DNA of 64,000 nt from Elmis aenea (lineage: Eukaryota; Arthropoda; Insecta; Coleoptera; Elmidae). The position numbers and the translations under genes were made by a program. The stretch lies in NCBI GenBank assembly GCA_947652605.1, contig OX393581.1:49065924-49129923 (forward strand), in the 5' to 3' direction. The stretch's first letter is position 1, and each line of letters starts with the position of its first letter. The notes under the pieces were generated by a model that saw nothing but the letters and a program-made list of their open reading frames with translations, ran no database searches and had not been told where the DNA came from. Shown piece by piece: positions 38,873-53,303 of this stretch.

Positions 38873-41800
38873 ATCTATTTCTATGTCGAAAAAAGTGCAA
38901 AAAATATATAGCCTTTTTTCTTAGTATAATGCCGTTTGTCTCAACCATTTTGAAATTTAATTTACAAAGTAATTCAGAAAATTAAAAATTTTGAAAATTT
39001 TTCTCGAAAACGGCTCTTACGATTTTGTTCAAATTTTAGTATGTTATAGAGTTTATTTTTCTTAGTATAATGCCGTTTATCTCAACTATTTTGAAATTTA
39101 ATTTACAAAGTTATTCAGAAAATTAAAAATTTTGAAAATTTTTCTCGAAAACGGCTCTTACGATTTTGTTCAAATTTTAGTATGTTATAGAGTTTATTTT
39201 TCTTAGTATAATGCCGTTTGTCTCAACTATTTTGAAATTTAATTTATAAAGTTATTCAGAAAATTAAAAATTTTGAAAATTTGTCTCGAAAACGGCTCTT
39301 ACGATTTTGTTCAAATTTTAGTATGTTATAGAGTTTATTTTTCTTAGTATAATGCCGTTTGTCTCAACTATTTTGAAATTTAATTTCCAAAGTTATTCAA
39401 AAAATTAAAAATCGTATTTAGGGGCTAATAATCCTTAATTTGCTCATAACTAACGTGTATAAGAAGTTTGAAGCCATTTGCTGTAGTTTTAAGAAAATCG
39501 ATTTTTTTGTCGAAAAAAGTGCAAAGACTTATAGCCTTTGTACTTTTCCCATTTTTCGCGAAAAATTAAAAATCGTATTTAGGGGCTAATAATCCTTAAT
39601 TTGCTCATAACTAACGTGTATAAGAAGTTTGAAGCCATTTGCTATAGTTTTAAGAAAATCGATTTTTTTGTCGAAAAAAGTGCAAAGACTATAGCCTTTG
39701 TACTTTTCCCATTTTTCGCGAAAAATTAAAAATCGTATTTAGGGGCTAATAATCCTTAATTCGCTCATAACTAATGTGTATAAGAAGTTTGAAGCCATTT
39801 GCTGTAGTTTTAAGAAAATCGATTTTTTTGTCGAAAAAAGTGCAAAGACTATAGCCTTTGTACTTTTCCCATTTTTCGCGAAAAATTAAAAATCGTATTT
39901 AGGGGCTAATAATCCTTAACTTGCTCATAACTAACGTGTATAAGAAGTTTGAAGCCATTTGCTGTAGTTTTAAGAAAATCTATTTCTATGTCGAAAAAAG
40001 TGCAAAAAATATATAGCCTTTTTTCTTAGTATAATGCCGTTTGTCTCAACCATTTTGAAATTTAATTTACAAAGTTATTCAGAAAATTAAAAATTTTGAA
40101 AATTTGTCTCGAAAACGGCTCTTACGATTTTGTTCAAATTTTAGTATGTTATAGAGTTTATTTTTCTTAGTATAATGCCGTTTGTCTCAACCATTTTGAA
40201 ATTTAATTTACAAAGTTATTCAGAAAATTAAAAATTTTGAAAATTTGTCTCGAAAACGGCTCTTACGATTTTGTTCAAATTTTAGTATGTTATAGAGTTT
40301 ATTTTTCTTAGTATAATGCCGTTTATCTCAACTATTTTGAAATTTAATTTACAAAGTTATTCAGAAAATTAAAAATTTTGAAAATTTTTCTCGAAAACGG
40401 CTCTTACGATTTTGTTCAAATTTTAGTATGTTATAGAGTTTATTTTTCTTAGTATAATGCCGTTTGTCTCAACTATTTTGAAATTTAATTTATAAAGTTA
40501 TTCAGAAAATTAAAAATTTTGAAAATTTGTCTCGAAAACGGCTCTTACGATTTTGTTCAAATTTTAGTATGTTATAGAGTTTATTTTTCTTAGTATAATG
40601 CCGTTTGTCTCAACTATTTTGAAATTTAATTTCCAAAGTTATTCAAAAAATTAAAAATCGTATTTAGGGGCTAATAATCCTTAATTTGCTCATAACTAAC
40701 GTGTATAAGAAGTTTGAAGCCATTTGCTGTAGTTTTAAGAAAATCGATTTTTTTGTCGAAAAAAGTGCAAAGACTTATAGCCTTTGTACTTTTCCCATTT
40801 TTCGCGAAAAATTAAAAATCGTATTTAGGGGCTAATAATCCTTAATTTGCTCATAACTAACGTGTATAAGAAGTTTGAAGCCATTTGCTATAGTTTTAAG
40901 AAAATCGATTTTTTTGTCGAAAAAAGTGCAAAGACTATAGCCTTTGTACTTTTCCCATTTTTCGCGAAAAATTAAAAATCGTATTTAGGGGCTAATAATC
41001 CTTAATTCGCTCATAACTAATGTGTATAAGAAGTTTGAAGCCATTTGCTGTAGTTTTAAGAAAATCGATTTTTTTGTCGAAAAAAGTGCAAAGACTATAG
41101 CCTTTGTACTTTTCCCATTTTTCGCGAAAAATTAAAAATCGTATTTAGGGGCTAATAATCCTTAACTTGCTCATAACTAACGTGTATAAGAAGTTTGAAG
41201 CCATTTGCTGTAGTTTTAAGAAAATCTATTTCTATGTCGAAAAAAGTGCAAAAAATATATAGCCTTTTTTCTTAGTATAATGCCGTTTGTCTCAACCATT
41301 TTGAAATTTAATTTACAAAGTTATTCAGAAAATTAAAAATTTTGAAAATTTGTCTCGAAAACGGCTCTTACGATTTTGTTCAAATTTTAGTATGTTATAG
41401 AGTTTATTTTTCTTAGTATAATGCCGTTTGTCTCAACTATTTTGAAATTTAATTTACAAAGTTATTTCGAAAATTAAAAATTTTGAAAATTTTTCTCGAA
41501 AACGGCTCTTACGATTTTGTTCAAATTTTAGCATGGTGTAGAGTTTATTTTTCTTAGTATAATGCCGTTTGTCTTAACTATTTTGAAATTTAATTTACAA
41601 AGTTATTCAGAAAATTAAAAATTTTGAAAATTTTTCTCGAAAACGGCTTTTACGATTTTGTTCAAATTTTAGTATGTTATAGAGTTTATTTTTCTTAGTA
41701 TAAAGCCGTTTGTCTCAACTATTTTGAAATTTAATTTACAAAGTTATTTCGAAAATTAAAAATTTTGAAAATTTTTCTCGAAAACGGCTCTTACGATTTT

Positions 41801-43221
41801 GTTCAAATTTTAGTATGTTATAGAGTTTATTTTTCTTAGTATAATGCCGTTTGTCTCAACTATTTTGAAATTTAATTTATAAAGTTATTCAGAAAATTAA
41901 AAATTTTGAAAATTTGTCTCGAAAACGGCTCTTACGATTTTGTTCAAATTTTAGTATGTTATAGAGTTTATTTTTCTTAGTATAATGCCGTTTGTCTCAA
42001 CTATTTTGAAATTTAATTTCCAAAGTTATTCAAAAAATTAAAAATCGTATTTAGGGGCTAATAATCCTTAATTTGCTCATAACTAACGTGTATAAGAAGT
42101 TTGAAGCCATTTGCTGTAGTTTTAAGAAAATCGATTTTTTTGTCGAAAAAAGTGCAAAGACTTATAGCCTTTGTACTTTTCCCATTTTTCGCGAAAAATT
42201 AAAAATCGTATTTAGGGGCTAATAATCCTTAATTTGCTCATAACTAACGTGTATAAGAAGTTTGAAGCCATTTGCTATAGTTTTAAGAAAATCGATTTTT
42301 TTGTCGAAAAAAGTGCAAAGACTATAGCCTTTGTACTTTTCCCATTTTTCGCGAAAAATTAAAAATCGTATTTAGGGGCTAATAATCCTTAATTCGCTCA
42401 TAACTAATGTGTATAAGAAGTTTGAAGCCATTTGCTGTAGTTTTAAGAAAATCGATTTTTTTGTCGAAAAAAGTGCAAAGACTATAGCCTTTGTACTTTT
42501 CCCATTTTTCGCGAAAAATTAAAAATCGTATTTAGGGGCTAATAATCCTTAACTTGCTCATAACTAACGTGTATAAGAAGTTTGAAGCCATTTGCTGTAG
42601 TTTTAAGAAAATCTATTTCTATGTCGAAAAAAGTGCAAAAAATATATAGCCTTTTTTCTTAGTATAATGCCGTTTGTCTCAACCATTTTGAAATTTAATT
42701 TACAAAGTAATTCAGAAAATTAAAAATTTTGAAAATTTTTCTCGAAAACGGCTCTTACGATTTTGTTCAAATTTTAGTATGTTATAGAGTTTATTTTTCT
42801 TAGTATAATGCCGTTTATCTCAACTATTTTGAAATTTAATTTACAAAGTTATTCAGAAAATTAAAAATTTTGAAAATTTTTCTCGAAAACGGCTCTTACG
42901 ATTTTGTTCAAATTTTAGTATGTTATAGAGTTTATTTTTCTTAGTATAATGCCGTTTGTCTCAACTATTTTGAAATTTAATTTATAAAGTTATTCAGAAA
43001 ATTAAAAATTTTGAAAATTTGTCTCGAAAACGGCTCTTACGATTTTGTTCAAATTTTAGTATGTTATAGAGTTTATTTTTCTTAGTATAATGCCGTTTGT
43101 CTCAACTATTTTGAAATTTAATTTCCAAAGTTATTCAAAAAATTAAAAATCGTATTTAGGGGCTAATAATCCTTAATTTGCTCATAACTAACGTGTATAA
43201 GAAGTTTGAAGCCATTTGCTG

Positions 43222-46200
43222 TAGTTTTAAGAAAATCGATTTTTTTGTCGAAAAAAGTGCAAAGACTATAGCCTTTGTACTTTTCCCATTTTTCGCGAAA
43301 AATTAAAAATCGTATTTAGGGGCTAATAATCCTTAACTTGCTCATAACTAACGTGTATAAGAAGTTTGAAGCCATTTGCTGTAGTTTTAAGAAAATCTAT
43401 TTCTATGTGGAAAAAAGTGCAAAAAATATATAGCCTTTTTTCTTAGTATAATGCCGTTTGTCTCAACCATTTTGAAATTTAATTTACAAAGTTATTCAGA
43501 AAATTAAAAATTTTGAAAATTTTTCTCGAAAACGGCTCTTACGATTTTGTTCAAATTTTAGTATGTTATAGAGTTTATTTTTCTTAGTATAATGCCGTTT
43601 ATCTCAACTATTTTGAAATTTAATTTACAAAGTTATTCAGAAAATTAAAAATTTTTAAAATTTTTCTCGAAAACGGCTCTTACGATTTTGTTCAAATTTT
43701 AGTATGTTATAGAGTTTATTTTTCTTAGTATAATGCCGTTTGTCTTAACTATTTTGAAATTTAATTTACAAAGTTATTCAGAAAATTAAAAATTTTGAAA
43801 ATTTTTCTCGAAAACGGCTTTTACGATTTTGTTCAAATTTTAGTATGTTGTAGAGTTTATTTTTCTTAGTATAATGCCGTTTGTCTCAACTATTTTGAAA
43901 TTTAATTTACAAAGTTATTCAGAAAATTAAAAATTTTGAAAATTTTTCTCGAAAACGGCTCTTACGATTTTGTTCAAATTTTAGTATGTTATAGAGTTTA
44001 TTTTTCTTAGTATATTGCCGTTTGTCTCAACTATTTTGAAATTTAATTTACAAAGTTATTTAGAAAATTAAAAATTTTGAAATTTTTTCTCGAAAACGGC
44101 TCTTACGATTTTGTTCAAATTTTAGCATGTTATAGAGTTTATTTTTCTTAGTATAATGCCGTTTGTCTCAACTATTTTGAAATTTAATTTACAAAGTTAT
44201 TCAGAAAATTAAAAATTTTGAAAATTTTTCTCGAAAACGGCTTTTACGATTTTGTTCAAATTTTAGTATGTTATAGAGTTTATTTTTCTTAGTATAATGC
44301 CGTTTGTCTCAACTATTTTGAAATTTAATTTACAAAGTTATTTCGAAAATTTAAAATTTTTAAAATTTTTCTCGAAAACGGCTTTTACGATTTTGTTCAA
44401 ATTTTAGTATGTTATAGAGTTTATTTTTCTTAGTATAATGCCGTTTGTCTCAACTATTTTGAAATTTAATTTACAAAGTTATTCAGAAAATTAAAAATTT
44501 TGAAAATTTGTCTCGAAAACGGCTCTTACGATTTTGTTCAAATTCTAGTATGTTATAGAGTTTATTTTTCTTAGTATAATGCCGTTTGTCTCAACTATTT
44601 TGAAATTTAATTTCCAAAGTTATTCAAAAAATTAAAAATCGTATTTAGGGGCTAATAATCCTTAATTTGCTCATAACTAACGTGTATAAGAAGTTTGAAG
44701 CCATTTGCTGTAGTTTTAAGAAAATCGATTTTTTTGTCGAAAAAAGTGCAAAGACTATATATAGCCTTTGTACTTTTCCCATTTTTCGCGAAAAATTAAA
44801 AATCGTATTTAGGGGCTAATAATCCTTAATTTGCTCATAACTAACGTGTATAAGAAGTTTGAAGCCATTTGCTGTAGTTTTAAGAAAATCGATTTTTTTG
44901 TCGAAAAAAGTGCAAAGACTATAGCCTTTGTACTTTTCCCATTTTTCGCGAAAAATTAAAAATCGTATTTAGGGGCTAATAATCCTTAATTTGCTCATAA
45001 CTAACGTGTATAAGAAGTTTGAAGCCATTTGCTATAGTTTTAAGAAAATCGATTTTTTTGTCGAAAAAAGTGCAAAGACTATAGCCTTTGTACTTTTCCC
45101 ATTTTTCGCGAAAAATTAAAAATCGTATTTAGGGGCTAATAATCCTTAACTTGCTCATAACTAACGTGTATAAGAAGTTTGAAGCCATTTGCTGTAGTTT
45201 AAGAAAATCGATTTTTTTGTCGAAAAAAGTGCAAAAAATATATAGCCTTTTTTCTTAGTATAATGCCGTTTGTCTCAACCATTTTGAAATTTAATTTACA
45301 AAGTAATTCAGAAAATTAAAAATTTTGAAAATTTTTCTCGAAAACGGCTTTTACGATTTTGTTCAAATTTTAGTATGTTATAGAGTTTATTTTTCTTAGT
45401 ATAATGCCGTTTCTCTCAACTATTTTGAAATTTAATTTACAAAGTTATTCAGAAAATTAAAAATTTTGAAAATTTTTCTCGAAAACGGCTCTTACGATTT
45501 TGTTCAAATTTTAGTATGTTATAGAGTTTATTTTTCTTAGTATAATGCCGTTTCTCTCAACTATTTTGAAATTTAATTTACAAAGTTATTCAGAAAATTA
45601 AAAATTTTCTCTTTCGAAAACGGCTCTTACGATTTTGTTCAAATTTTAGTATGTTATAGAGTTTATTTTTCTTAGTATAATGCCGTTTCTCTCAACTATT
45701 TTGAAATTTAATTTACAAAGTTATTCAGAAAATTAAAAATTTTCTCTCTCGAAAACGGCTCTTACGATTTTGTTCAAATTTTAGCATGTTATAGAGTTTA
45801 TTTTTCTTAGTATAATGCCGTTTGTCTTAACTATTTTGAAATTTAATTTACAAAGTTATTCAGAAAATTAAAAATTTTGAAAATTTTTCTCGAAAACGGC
45901 TTTTACGATTTTGTTCAAATTTTAGTATGTTATAGAGTTTATTTTTCTTAGTATAATGCCGTTTGTCTCAACTATTTTGAAATGTAATTTACAAAGTTAT
46001 TTCGAAAATTTAAAATTTTTAAAATTTTTCTCGAAAACGGCTTTTACGATTTTGTTCAAATTTTAGTATGTTATAGAGTTTATTTTTCTTAGTATAATGC
46101 CGTTTGTCTCAACTATTTTGAAATTTAATTTACAAAGTTATTCAGAAAATTAAAAATTTTGAAAATTTGTCTCGAAAACGGCTCTTACGATTTTGTTCAA

Positions 46201-49200
46201 ATTCTAGTATGTTATAGAGTTTATTTTTCTTAGTATAATGCCGTTTGTCTCAACTATTTTGAAATTTAATTTCCAAAGTTATTCAAAAAATTAAAAATCG
46301 TATTTAGGGGCTAATAATCCTTAATTTGCTCATAACTAACGTGTATAAGAAGTTTGAAGCCATTTGCTGTAGTTTTAAGAAAATCGATTTTTTTGTCGAA
46401 AAAAGTGCAAAGACTATATATAGCCTTTGTACTTTTCCCATTTTTCGCGAAAAATTAAAAATCGTATTTAGGGGCTAATAATCCTTAATTTGCTCATAAC
46501 TAACGTGTATAAGAAGTTTGAAGCCATTTGCTGTAGTTTTAAGAAAATCGATTTTTTTGTCGAAAAAAGTGCAAAGACTATAGCCTTTGTACTTTTCCCA
46601 TTTTTCGCGAAAAATTAAAAATCGTATTTAGGGGCTAATAATCCTTAATTTGCTCATAACTAACGTGTATAAGAAGTTTGAAGCCATTTGCTATAGTTTT
46701 AAGAAAATCGATTTTTTTGTCGAAAAAAGTGCAAAGACTATAGCCTTTGTACTTTTCCCATTTTTCGCGAAAAATTAAAAATCGTATTTAGGGGCTAATA
46801 ATCCTTAACTTGCTCATAACTAACGTGTATAAGAAGTTTGAAGCCATTTGCTGTAGTTTAAGAAAATCGATTTTTTTGTCGAAAAAAGTGCAAAAAATAT
46901 ATAGCCTTTTTTCTTAGTATAATGCCGTTTGTCTCAACCATTTTGAAATTTAATTTACAAAGTAATTCAGAAAATTAAAAATTTTGAAAATTTTTCTCGA
47001 AAACGGCTCTTACGATTTTGTTCAAATTTTAGTATGTTATAGAGTTTATTTTTCTTAGTATAATGCCGTTTCTCTCAACTATTTTGAAATTTAATTTACA
47101 AAGTTATTCAGAAAATTAAAAATTTTGAAAATTTTTCTCGAAAACGGCTCTTACGATTTTGTTCAAATTTTAGTATGTTATAGAGTTTATTTTTCTTAGT
47201 ATAATGCCGTTTCTCTCAACTATTTTGAAATTTAATTTACAAAGTTATTCAGAAAATTAAAAATTTTCTCTTTCGAAAACGGCTCTTACGATTTTGTTCA
47301 AATTTTAGTATGTTATAGAGTTTATTTTTCTTAGTATAATGCCGTTTGTCTCAACTATTTTGAAATTTAATTTACAAAGTTATTTCGAAAATTAAAAATT
47401 TTGAAAATTTTTCTCGAAAACGGCTCTTACGATTTTGTTCAAATTTTAGTATGTTATAGAGTTTATTTTTCTTAGTATAATGCCGTTTGTCTCAACTATT
47501 TTGAAATTTAATTTACAAAGTTATTCAGAAAATTAAAAATTTTGAAAATTTGTCTCGAAAACGGCTCTTACGATTTTGTTCAAATTTTAGTATGTTATAG
47601 AGTTTATTTTTCTTAGTATAATGCCGTTTGTCTCAACTATTTTGAAATTTAATTTCCAAAGTTATTCAAAAATTAAAAATCGTATTTAGAGGCTAATAAT
47701 CCTTAATTTGCTCATAACTAACGTGTATAAGAAGTTTAAACCAATTTGCTGTAGTTTTAAGAAAATCGATTTTTTTGTCGAAAAAAGTGCAAAGACTATA
47801 GCCTTTGTACTTTTCCCATTTTTCGCGAAAAATTAAAAATCGTATTTAGGGGCTAATAATCCTTAATTTGCTCATAACTAACGTGTATAAGAAGTTTGAA
47901 GCCATTTGCTATAGTTTTAAGAAAATCGATTTTTTTGTCGAAAAAAGTGCAAAGACTATAGCCTTTGTACTTTTCCCATTTTTCGCGAAAAATTAAAAAT
48001 CGTATTTAGGGGCTAATAATCCTTAACTTGCTCATAACTAACGTGTATAAGAAGTTTGAAGCCATTTGCTGTAGTTTTAAGAAAATCTATTTCTATGTGG
48101 AAAAAAGTGCAAAAAATATATAGCCTTTTTTCTTAGTATAATGCCGTTTGTCTCAACCATTTTGAAATTTAATTTACAAAGTTATTCAGAAAATTAAAAA
48201 TTTTGAAAATTTTTCTCGAAAACGGCTCTTACGATTTTGTTCAAATTTTAGTATGTTATAGAGTTTATTTTTCTTAGTATAATGCCGTTTATCTCAACTA
48301 TTTTGAAATTTAATTTACAAAGTTATTCAGAAAATTAAAAATTTTGAAAATTTTTCTCGAAAACGGCTCTTACGATTTTGTTCAAATTTTAGTATGTTAT
48401 AGAGTTTATTTTTCTTAGTATAATGCCGTTTGTCTTAACTATTTTGAAATTTAATTTACAAAGTTATTCAGAAAATTAAAAATTTTGAAAATTTTTCTCG
48501 AAAACGGCTTTTACGATTTTGTTCAAATTTTAGTATGTTGTAGAGTTTATTTTTCTTAGTATAATGCCGTTTGTCTCAACTATTTTGAAATTTAATTTAC
48601 AAAGTTATTCAGAAAATTAAAAATTTTGAAAATTTTTCTCGAAAACGGCTCTTACGATTTTGTTCAAATTTTAGTATGTTATAGAGTTTATTTTTCTTAG
48701 TATATTGCCGTTTGTCTCAACTATTTTGAAATTTAATTTACAAAGTTATTTAGAAAATTAAAAATTTTGAAATTTTTTCTCGAAAACGGCTCTTACGATT
48801 TTGTTCAAATTTTAGCATGTTATAGAGTTTATTTTTCTTAGTATAATGCCGTTTGTCTCAACTATTTTGAAATTTAATTTACAAAGTTATTCAGAAAATT
48901 AAAAATTTTGAAAATTTTTCTCGAAAACGGCTTTTACGATTTTGTTCAAATTTTAGTATGTTATAGAGTTTATTTTTCTTAGTATAATGCCGTTTGTCTC
49001 AACTATTTTGAAATTTAATTTACAAAGTTATTTCGAAAATTTAAAATTTTTAAAATTTTTCTCGAAAACGGCTTTTACGATTTTGTTCAAATTTTAGTAT
49101 GTTATAGAGTTTATTTTTCTTAGTATAATGCCGTTTGTCTCAACTATTTTGAAATTTAATTTACAAAGTTATTCAGAAAATTAAAAATTTTGAAAATTTG

Positions 49201-52036
49201 TCTCGAAAACGGCTCTTACGATTTTGTTCAAATTCTAGTATGTTATAGAGTTTATTTTTCTTAGTATAATGCCGTTTGTCTCAACTATTTTGAAATTTAA
49301 TTTCCAAAGTTATTCAAAAAATTAAAAATCGTATTTAGGGGCTAATAATCCTTAATTTGCTCATAACTAACGTGTATAAGAAGTTTGAAGCCATTTGCTG
49401 TAGTTTTAAGAAAATCGATTTTTTTGTCGAAAAAAGTGCAAAGACTATATATAGCCTTTGTACTTTTCCCATTTTTCGCGAAAAATTAAAAATCGTATTT
49501 AGGGGCTAATAATCCTTAATTTGCTCATAACTAACGTGTATAAGAAGTTTGAAGCCATTTGCTGTAGTTTTAAGAAAATCGATTTTTTTGTCGAAAAAAG
49601 TGCAAAGACTATAGCCTTTGTACTTTTCCCATTTTTCGCGAAAAATTAAAAATCGTATTTAGGGGCTAATAATCCTTAATTTGCTCATAACTAACGTGTA
49701 TAAGAAGTTTGAAGCCATTTGCTATAGTTTTAAGAAAATCGATTTTTTTGTCGAAAAAAGTGCAAAGACTATAGCCTTTGTACTTTTCCCATTTTTCGCG
49801 AAAAATTAAAAATCGTATTTAGGGGCTAATAATCCTTAACTTGCTCATAACTAACGTGTATAAGAAGTTTGAAGCCATTTGCTGTAGTTTAAGAAAATCG
49901 ATTTTTTTGTCGAAAAAAGTGCAAAAAATATATAGCCTTTTTTCTTAGTATAATGCCGTTTGTCTCAACCATTTTGAAATTTAATTTACAAAGTAATTCA
50001 GAAAATTAAAAATTTTGAAAATTTTTCTCGAAAACGGCTTTTACGATTTTGTTCAAATTTTAGTATGTTATAGAGTTTATTTTTCTTAGTATAATGCCGT
50101 TTCTCTCAACTATTTTGAAATTTAATTTACAAAGTTATTCAGAAAATTAAAAATTTTGAAAATTTTTCTCGAAAACGGCTCTTACGATTTTGTTCAAATT
50201 TTAGTATGTTATAGAGTTTATTTTTCTTAGTATAATGCCGTTTCTCTCAACTATTTTGAAATTTAATTTACAAAGTTATTCAGAAAATTAAAAATTTTCT
50301 CTTTCGAAAACGGCTCTTACGATTTTGTTCAAATTTTAGTATGTTATAGAGTTTATTTTTCTTAGTATAATGCCGTTTCTCTCAACTATTTTGAAATTTA
50401 ATTTACAAAGTTATTCAGAAAATTAAAAATTTTCTCTCTCGAAAACGGCTCTTACGATTTTGTTCAAATTTTAGCATGTTATAGAGTTTATTTTTCTTAG
50501 TATAATGCCGTTTGTCTTAACTATTTTGAAATTTAATTTACAAAGTTATTCAGAAAATTAAAAATTTTGAAAATTTTTCTCGAAAACGGCTTTTACGATT
50601 TTGTTCAAATTTTAGTATGTTATAGAGTTTATTTTTCTTAGTATAATGCCGTTTGTCTCAACTATTTTGAAATGTAATTTACAAAGTTATTTCGAAAATT
50701 TAAAATTTTTAAAATTTTTCTCGAAAACGGCTTTTACGATTTTGTTCAAATTTTAGTATGTTATAGAGTTTATTTTTCTTAGTATAATGCCGTTTGTCTC
50801 AACTATTTTGAAATTTAATTTACAAAGTTATTCAGAAAATTAAAAATTTTGAAAATTTGTCTCGAAAACGGCTCTTACGATTTTGTTCAAATTCTAGTAT
50901 GTTATAGAGTTTATTTTTCTTAGTATAATGCCGTTTGTCTCAACTATTTTGAAATTTAATTTCCAAAGTTATTCAAAAAATTAAAAATCGTATTTAGGGG
51001 CTAATAATCCTTAATTTGCTCATAACTAACGTGTATAAGAAGTTTGAAGCCATTTGCTGTAGTTTTAAGAAAATCGATTTTTTTGTCGAAAAAAGTGCAA
51101 AGACTATATATAGCCTTTGTACTTTTCCCATTTTTCGCGAAAAATTAAAAATCGTATTTAGGGGCTAATAATCCTTAATTTGCTCATAACTAACGTGTAT
51201 AAGAAGTTTGAAGCCATTTGCTGTAGTTTTAAGAAAATCGATTTTTTTGTCGAAAAAAGTGCAAAGACTATAGCCTTTGTACTTTTCCCATTTTTCGCGA
51301 AAAATTAAAAATCGTATTTAGGGGCTAATAATCCTTAATTTGCTCATAACTAACGTGTATAAGAAGTTTGAAGCCATTTGCTATAGTTTTAAGAAAATCG
51401 ATTTTTTTGTCGAAAAAAGTGCAAAGACTATAGCCTTTGTACTTTTCCCATTTTTCGCGAAAAATTAAAAATCGTATTTAGGGGCTAATAATCCTTAACT
51501 TGCTCATAACTAACGTGTATAAGAAGTTTGAAGCCATTTGCTGTAGTTTAAGAAAATCGATTTTTTTGTCGAAAAAAGTGCAAAAAATATATAGCCTTTT
51601 TTCTTAGTATAATGCCGTTTGTCTCAACCATTTTGAAATTTAATTTACAAAGTAATTCAGAAAATTAAAAATTTTGAAAATTTTTCTCGAAAACGGCTCT
51701 TACGATTTTGTTCAAATTTTAGTATGTTATAGAGTTTATTTTTCTTAGTATAATGCCGTTTCTCTCAACTATTTTGAAATTTAATTTACAAAGTTATTCA
51801 GAAAATTAAAAATTTTGAAAATTTTTCTCGAAAACGGCTCTTACGATTTTGTTCAAATTTTAGTATGTTATAGAGTTTATTTTTCTTAGTATAATGCCGT
51901 TTCTCTCAACTATTTTGAAATTTAATTTACAAAGTTATTCAGAAAATTAAAAATTTTCTCTTTCGAAAACGGCTCTTACGATTTTGTTCAAATTTTAGTA
52001 TGTTATAGAGTTTATTTTTCTTAGTATAATGCCGTT
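43222..52036 (+). repeat. 4690-bp-offset tandem duplication with nested 1659-bp spacing
   Basis: Markers repeat at an offset of 4690 bp: aatctatttctatgtgg at 43394/48084, ctctttcg at 45609/50299 and 47268/51958, and aattctagtatg at 44541/49231 and 46200/50890. Similarity runs from about 43222 to 47346 in the first copy and about 47912 to 52036 in the second. One visible difference is atttttaaaa near 43650 against attttgaaaa near 48340. Inside each copy, aattctag and ctctttcg recur at 1659 bp, so an older duplication is nested in a younger one. Confidence 0.88.
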
Positions 52037-53303
52037 TCTCTCAACTATTTTGAAATTTAATTTACAAAGTTATTCAGAAAATTAAAAATTTTGAAAATTT
52101 TTCTCGAAAACGGCTCTTACGATTTTGTTCAAATTTTAGTATGTTATAGAGTTTATTTTTCTTAGTATAATGCCGTTTGTCTTAACTATTTTGAAATTTA
52201 ATTTACAAAGTTATTCAGAAAATTAAAAATTTTGAAAATTTTTCTCGAAAACGGCTTTTACGATTTTGTTCAAATTTTAGTATGTTATAGAGTTTATTTT
52301 TCTTAGTATAATGCCGTTTGTCTCAACTATTTTGAAATTTAATTTACAAAGTTATTCAGAAAATTAAAAATTTTGAAAATTTTTCTCGAAAACGGCTCTT
52401 ACGATTTTGTTCAAATTTTAGTATGTTATAGAGTTTATTTTTATTAGTATAATGCCGTTTGTCTTAACTATTTTGAAATTTAATTTACAAAGTTATTCAG
52501 AAAATTAAAAATTTTGAAAATTTTTCTCGAAAACGGCTCTTACGATTTTGTTCAAATTTTAGTATGTTATAGAGTTTATTTTTCTTAGTATAATGCCGTT
52601 TGTCTCAACTATTTTGAAATTTAATTTACAAAGTTATTCAGAAAATTAAAAATTTTGAAAATTTGTCTCGAAAACGGCTCTTACGATTTTGTTCAAATTT
52701 TAGTATGTTATAGAGTTTATTTTTCTTAGTATAATGCCGTTTGTCTCAACTATTTTGAAATTTAATTTCCAAAGTTATTCAAAAAATTAAAAATCGTATT
52801 TAGGGGCTAATAATCCTTAATTTGCTCATAACTAACGTGTATAAGAAGTTTGAAGCCATTTGCTGTAGTTTTAAGAAAATCGATTTTTTTGTCGAAAAAA
52901 GTGCAAAGACTATAGCCTTTGTACTTTTCCCATTTTTCGCGAAAAATTAAAAATCGTATTTAGGGGCTAATAATCCTTAATTTGCTCATAACTAACGTGT
53001 ATAAGAAGTTTGAAGCCATTTGCTGTAGTTTTAAGAAAATCGATTTTTTTGTCGAAAAAAGTGCAGACTATAGCCTTTGTACTTTTCCCATTTTTCGCGA
53101 AAAATTAAAAATCGTATTTAAGGGCTAATAATCCTTAATTCGCTCATAACTAATGTGTATAAGAAGTTTGAAGCCATTTGCTGTAGTTTTAAGAAAATCG
53201 ATTTTTTTGTCGAAAAAAGTGCAAAGACTATAGCCTTTGTCCTTTTCCCATTTTTCGCGAAAAATTAAAAATCGTATTTAGGGGCTAATAATCCTTAACT
53301 TGC

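Larger units (their letters stand above)
26433..53303 (+). repeat. Composite A/B satellite array, block 3
   Basis: These 26.9 kb of uninterrupted A/B satellite have the same junctions and orientation as block 1. Large sub-blocks reuse variant B monomers seen elsewhere: a B with gtttaaaccaattt occurs near 28685, 35023 and 47737, as it does near 14441 in block 1. A B with aatctatttctatg first appears near 30421 and is frequent from 36.3 to 43.4 kb. Six-bp-shorter A monomers with ttttctctttcg or ttttctctctcg occur between 45.6 and 52.0 kb. The block ends inside a B monomer (after ccttaacttgct) at the LINE. Confidence 0.97.
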
